Shown piece after piece: positions 62,331-64,000 of a stretch of DNA of 64,000 bases. Positions within the stretch are counted from its first letter, which is position 1, and the number at the start of each line of letters is the position of its first letter. A program made the position numbers and the translations under genes. The stretch spans positions 70,843,414 through 70,907,413 of the forward strand of contig CP141126.1 of NCBI GenBank assembly GCA_035236585.1, in the 5' to 3' direction. The notes under the pieces are model-generated. The model did no database searches, was not told where the DNA came from, and saw only the letters and a program-made list of their open reading frames with translations. The stretch comes from Warburgia ugandensis. Its lineage: Eukaryota > Streptophyta > Magnoliopsida > Canellales > Canellaceae.

Positions 62331-62902
62331 CTCCATCTTTACAATCTTTGAAAAAGAGATCCTTTTCAAAAATCATCCTTTTGAGAGTTGTGATGCTTTT
62401 GTGAGTCGGAGCTACTCTTGGTTTACTTTATGATTGATTTCTAAGGATTCTAAAAGGAAGAGCTTCTATAAGAGCTTTGTTTCTTGTTATGTGTTAGCAC
62501 AATATCAACTGATGGTATATAAATCTTGTAAGGATTTTAGTGGAACTTGAAGGTAGGGATAACCTTAGCCTTGAGAGAGTGGATGTAGGTGCTAAGGATT
62601 GGAATGGTGATGATGAAATTGAAAACATTAATGTATGAGCTTATGATAATAATCCAGAGCTTTCAATTGTCACTAACTTATCTCGAGATCAAAGCTCAGA
62701 ACTTGTGTATTTACTAAAGGAATACAAAGATATCTTCACTTGGTCATATGATGAGATGCTTGGGATCAACATGAATATTGTGCAATGTGAGATTTAGACA
62801 TTTCCAGATGTTATGTCCATTCCACCAAAATTTGATAGAAGAAGGAAAGAATTATAAGAACTGATTAAAGAACAAGTCCAAAAACATTTGAAGGTAGCAT
62901 TC
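62331..62902 (+). pseudogene. LTR-end-like segment and Tat/Ogre-like pol fragment, unit 3 (cut)
   Basis: Same order as unit 2. The pol fragment reads ELVYLLKEYKDIFTWSYDEM at 62701-62760, the best-preserved copy of this motif in the array. It ends at 62902, where H7 begins, just before the YPEW motif. Confidence 0.75.
62898..62902. repeat. Possible target-site duplication, left of H7 (CATTC)
   Basis: CATTC precedes the TG of H7. The unit 2 copy shows that the array continued with cattcatagaggtgg here, so the insertion point is clear. The right copy is outside the window. Confidence 0.45.
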
Positions 62903-64000
62903 TGTTGATGTTTTCTGCAAGTGCACGGGCTATTGTAATATAGCTATGCAAATACGGGTTGATCCCATAAGGACTCACTTTAGAATTCTAGAGTTTTTAA
63001 TAAAATTTAATTATTTAAAATTCAAATTTAATGGAAAAATTTTAACAAAAAATTTTAGACTTCATCTTTAGTTTATCATGAAATTTCAAAATTCTAATTA
63101 TAGGAAGAACAACAAAAGAAACTATAAAACCTCAATTAAAACTAAAACTAGAAAAAATTAAGAAAATCCTAATTCCCTATCTTAAGTTATATTCAATTTC
63201 TTCACTTCAGGTTTCCAAAACTTTGATCAATCTCCATCACCATATTCAACATATCTTAGATTAGTTATCTGACGGAGGAATTTATTAGATTCTTCAAATT
63301 ATTAGAGATCTAATCTATTTAAGAAATTTGATGATTAATGGTTTAGATCTATTTTCAGAACCTAATTTGAAGATCAGGAACAACAATTCAATAGGAAACT
63401 ACCCTAAAAACAATTTCTAAAAATTAATTAAAATTATGAATTAAAAAAATGAGAAATTAAAAGGTTTCTGTAATTAAATCAGCACCTTTGATTGAGTTAA
63501 CTAGTAATGGAATAACACAGAATGTGAATAACTCAAAATGGAATAACATAAACCTGGAATAAGAACAAGATAGTAAATGTAAATTGAATTATTCTTCAAA
63601 GGGAAAATATGAAATTTTTCCCAAAACTTTCGTAAAATAGAAATAGCTGGAGAAGATAGCCAGAGATTGTGTAGATGCCTGGGAACTCGTCTGGTGCGTG
63701 CTCCTGTTCTAGATTAGTGCCTTACCGATGGAAAGGTGCGGCCAATGATGAGGGAACTCCTGGCCAGAGGTTTCTCGTCCAGTAAAAAAAAATGATGCCT
63801 TTTCTGGGCATCGTCTGGTTCTGGTCTGGATTGATGAAGGCAAGGGCCGGTACTAGTAAGATGTGCGATGGAGTTTGGAGAACACGGTGGGGGAAAGAGG
63901 GAAGTTGAGAGAGAAGTGGAGTGCTATGCAGTGGAAGGGAAATATAGTAGAGGGAAGAGAAGATGGAGTGATCGATGGGGTTTGACAAAAAGGAATTGGG
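62903..64000 (-). repeat. H7: Athila-type LTR, minus strand, runs off the window
   Basis: Left end tgttgatgttttctgcaagtg aligns with the LTR ends of H4 (35533) and H6 (54722). The first ~700 bp match these two in reverse. From about 63600 a purine-rich stretch resembles the CT-rich module in reverse but is more diverged. The minus-strand 88-codon frame at 63722-63988 is not supported as a gene. Confidence 0.75.

Overview
The window is nuclear DNA from a flowering plant and is made almost entirely of LTR retrotransposons. I found no intact host gene, rRNA, tRNA or CRISPR array. The evidence for a plant is the element families: Ty3/gypsy chromoviruses of the Tekay/Del type (chromodomain at the end of integrase, initiator-Met tRNA primer site, LTRs of 2.6-3.0 kb), Athila-type elements (Asp-tRNA-like primer site, FMDD reverse transcriptase) and Tat/Ogre-like remnants. 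Every pol gene is broken by stops, frameshifts or deletions. Repeat-rich heterochromatin, perhaps pericentromeric, is an inference. I cannot name the species.

Region 1 (1-29512) is one Athila-type element, H1, on the minus strand, opened by later insertions. Element A (2077-11094, Tekay-like, plus) interrupts its RNase H region. Solo LTR C (11807-22412, minus) interrupts its reverse transcriptase. Element B (13121-19540, Tekay, plus) sits inside C. Solo LTR D (26329-29111, plus) sits inside the H1 5' LTR. B in C in H1 is a three-level nest. Target-site duplications are visible for A (ATAAG/AGAAG), C (ATGCG), B (CATCC) and D (CTTCA), and the H1 reading frame resumes across C once one duplication copy is discounted.

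Region 2 (29513-46080) holds a mosaic of Athila LTR pieces and 3' noncoding pieces, then a long decayed Athila copy, H4 (plus), with gag, protease, reverse transcriptase, RNase H and a truncated integrase. Its polypurine tract runs straight into a second LTR with its own primer site and a decayed gag region (F).

Region 3 (46081-58107) is a minus-strand Athila-type LTR (H5) carrying element G (46135-52234). G has two LTRs of about 3 kb around only 201 bp of internal DNA, which keeps just the primer site, the polypurine tract and a scrap of pol end. A second minus-strand LTR (H6) follows and contains a long (GA)n tract.

Region 4 (58108-64000) is a tandem array with a unit of about 2.1 kb. Each unit combines an LTR-like segment with a Tat/Ogre pol fragment. 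Another minus-strand LTR (H7) cuts the array and runs off the end.

The most notable observations are: (i) a decayed, intron-less copy of most of a plant threonine synthase gene inside the solo LTR C; (ii) element G, whose two LTRs share their bodies but end in different family-type U5 segments, with the switch at a conserved palindrome; (iii) paired complementary arms next to candidate splice sites in the Tekay-like LTRs, one arm amplified as a 52-bp repeat in G; and (iv) the 2.1-kb chimeric tandem array.
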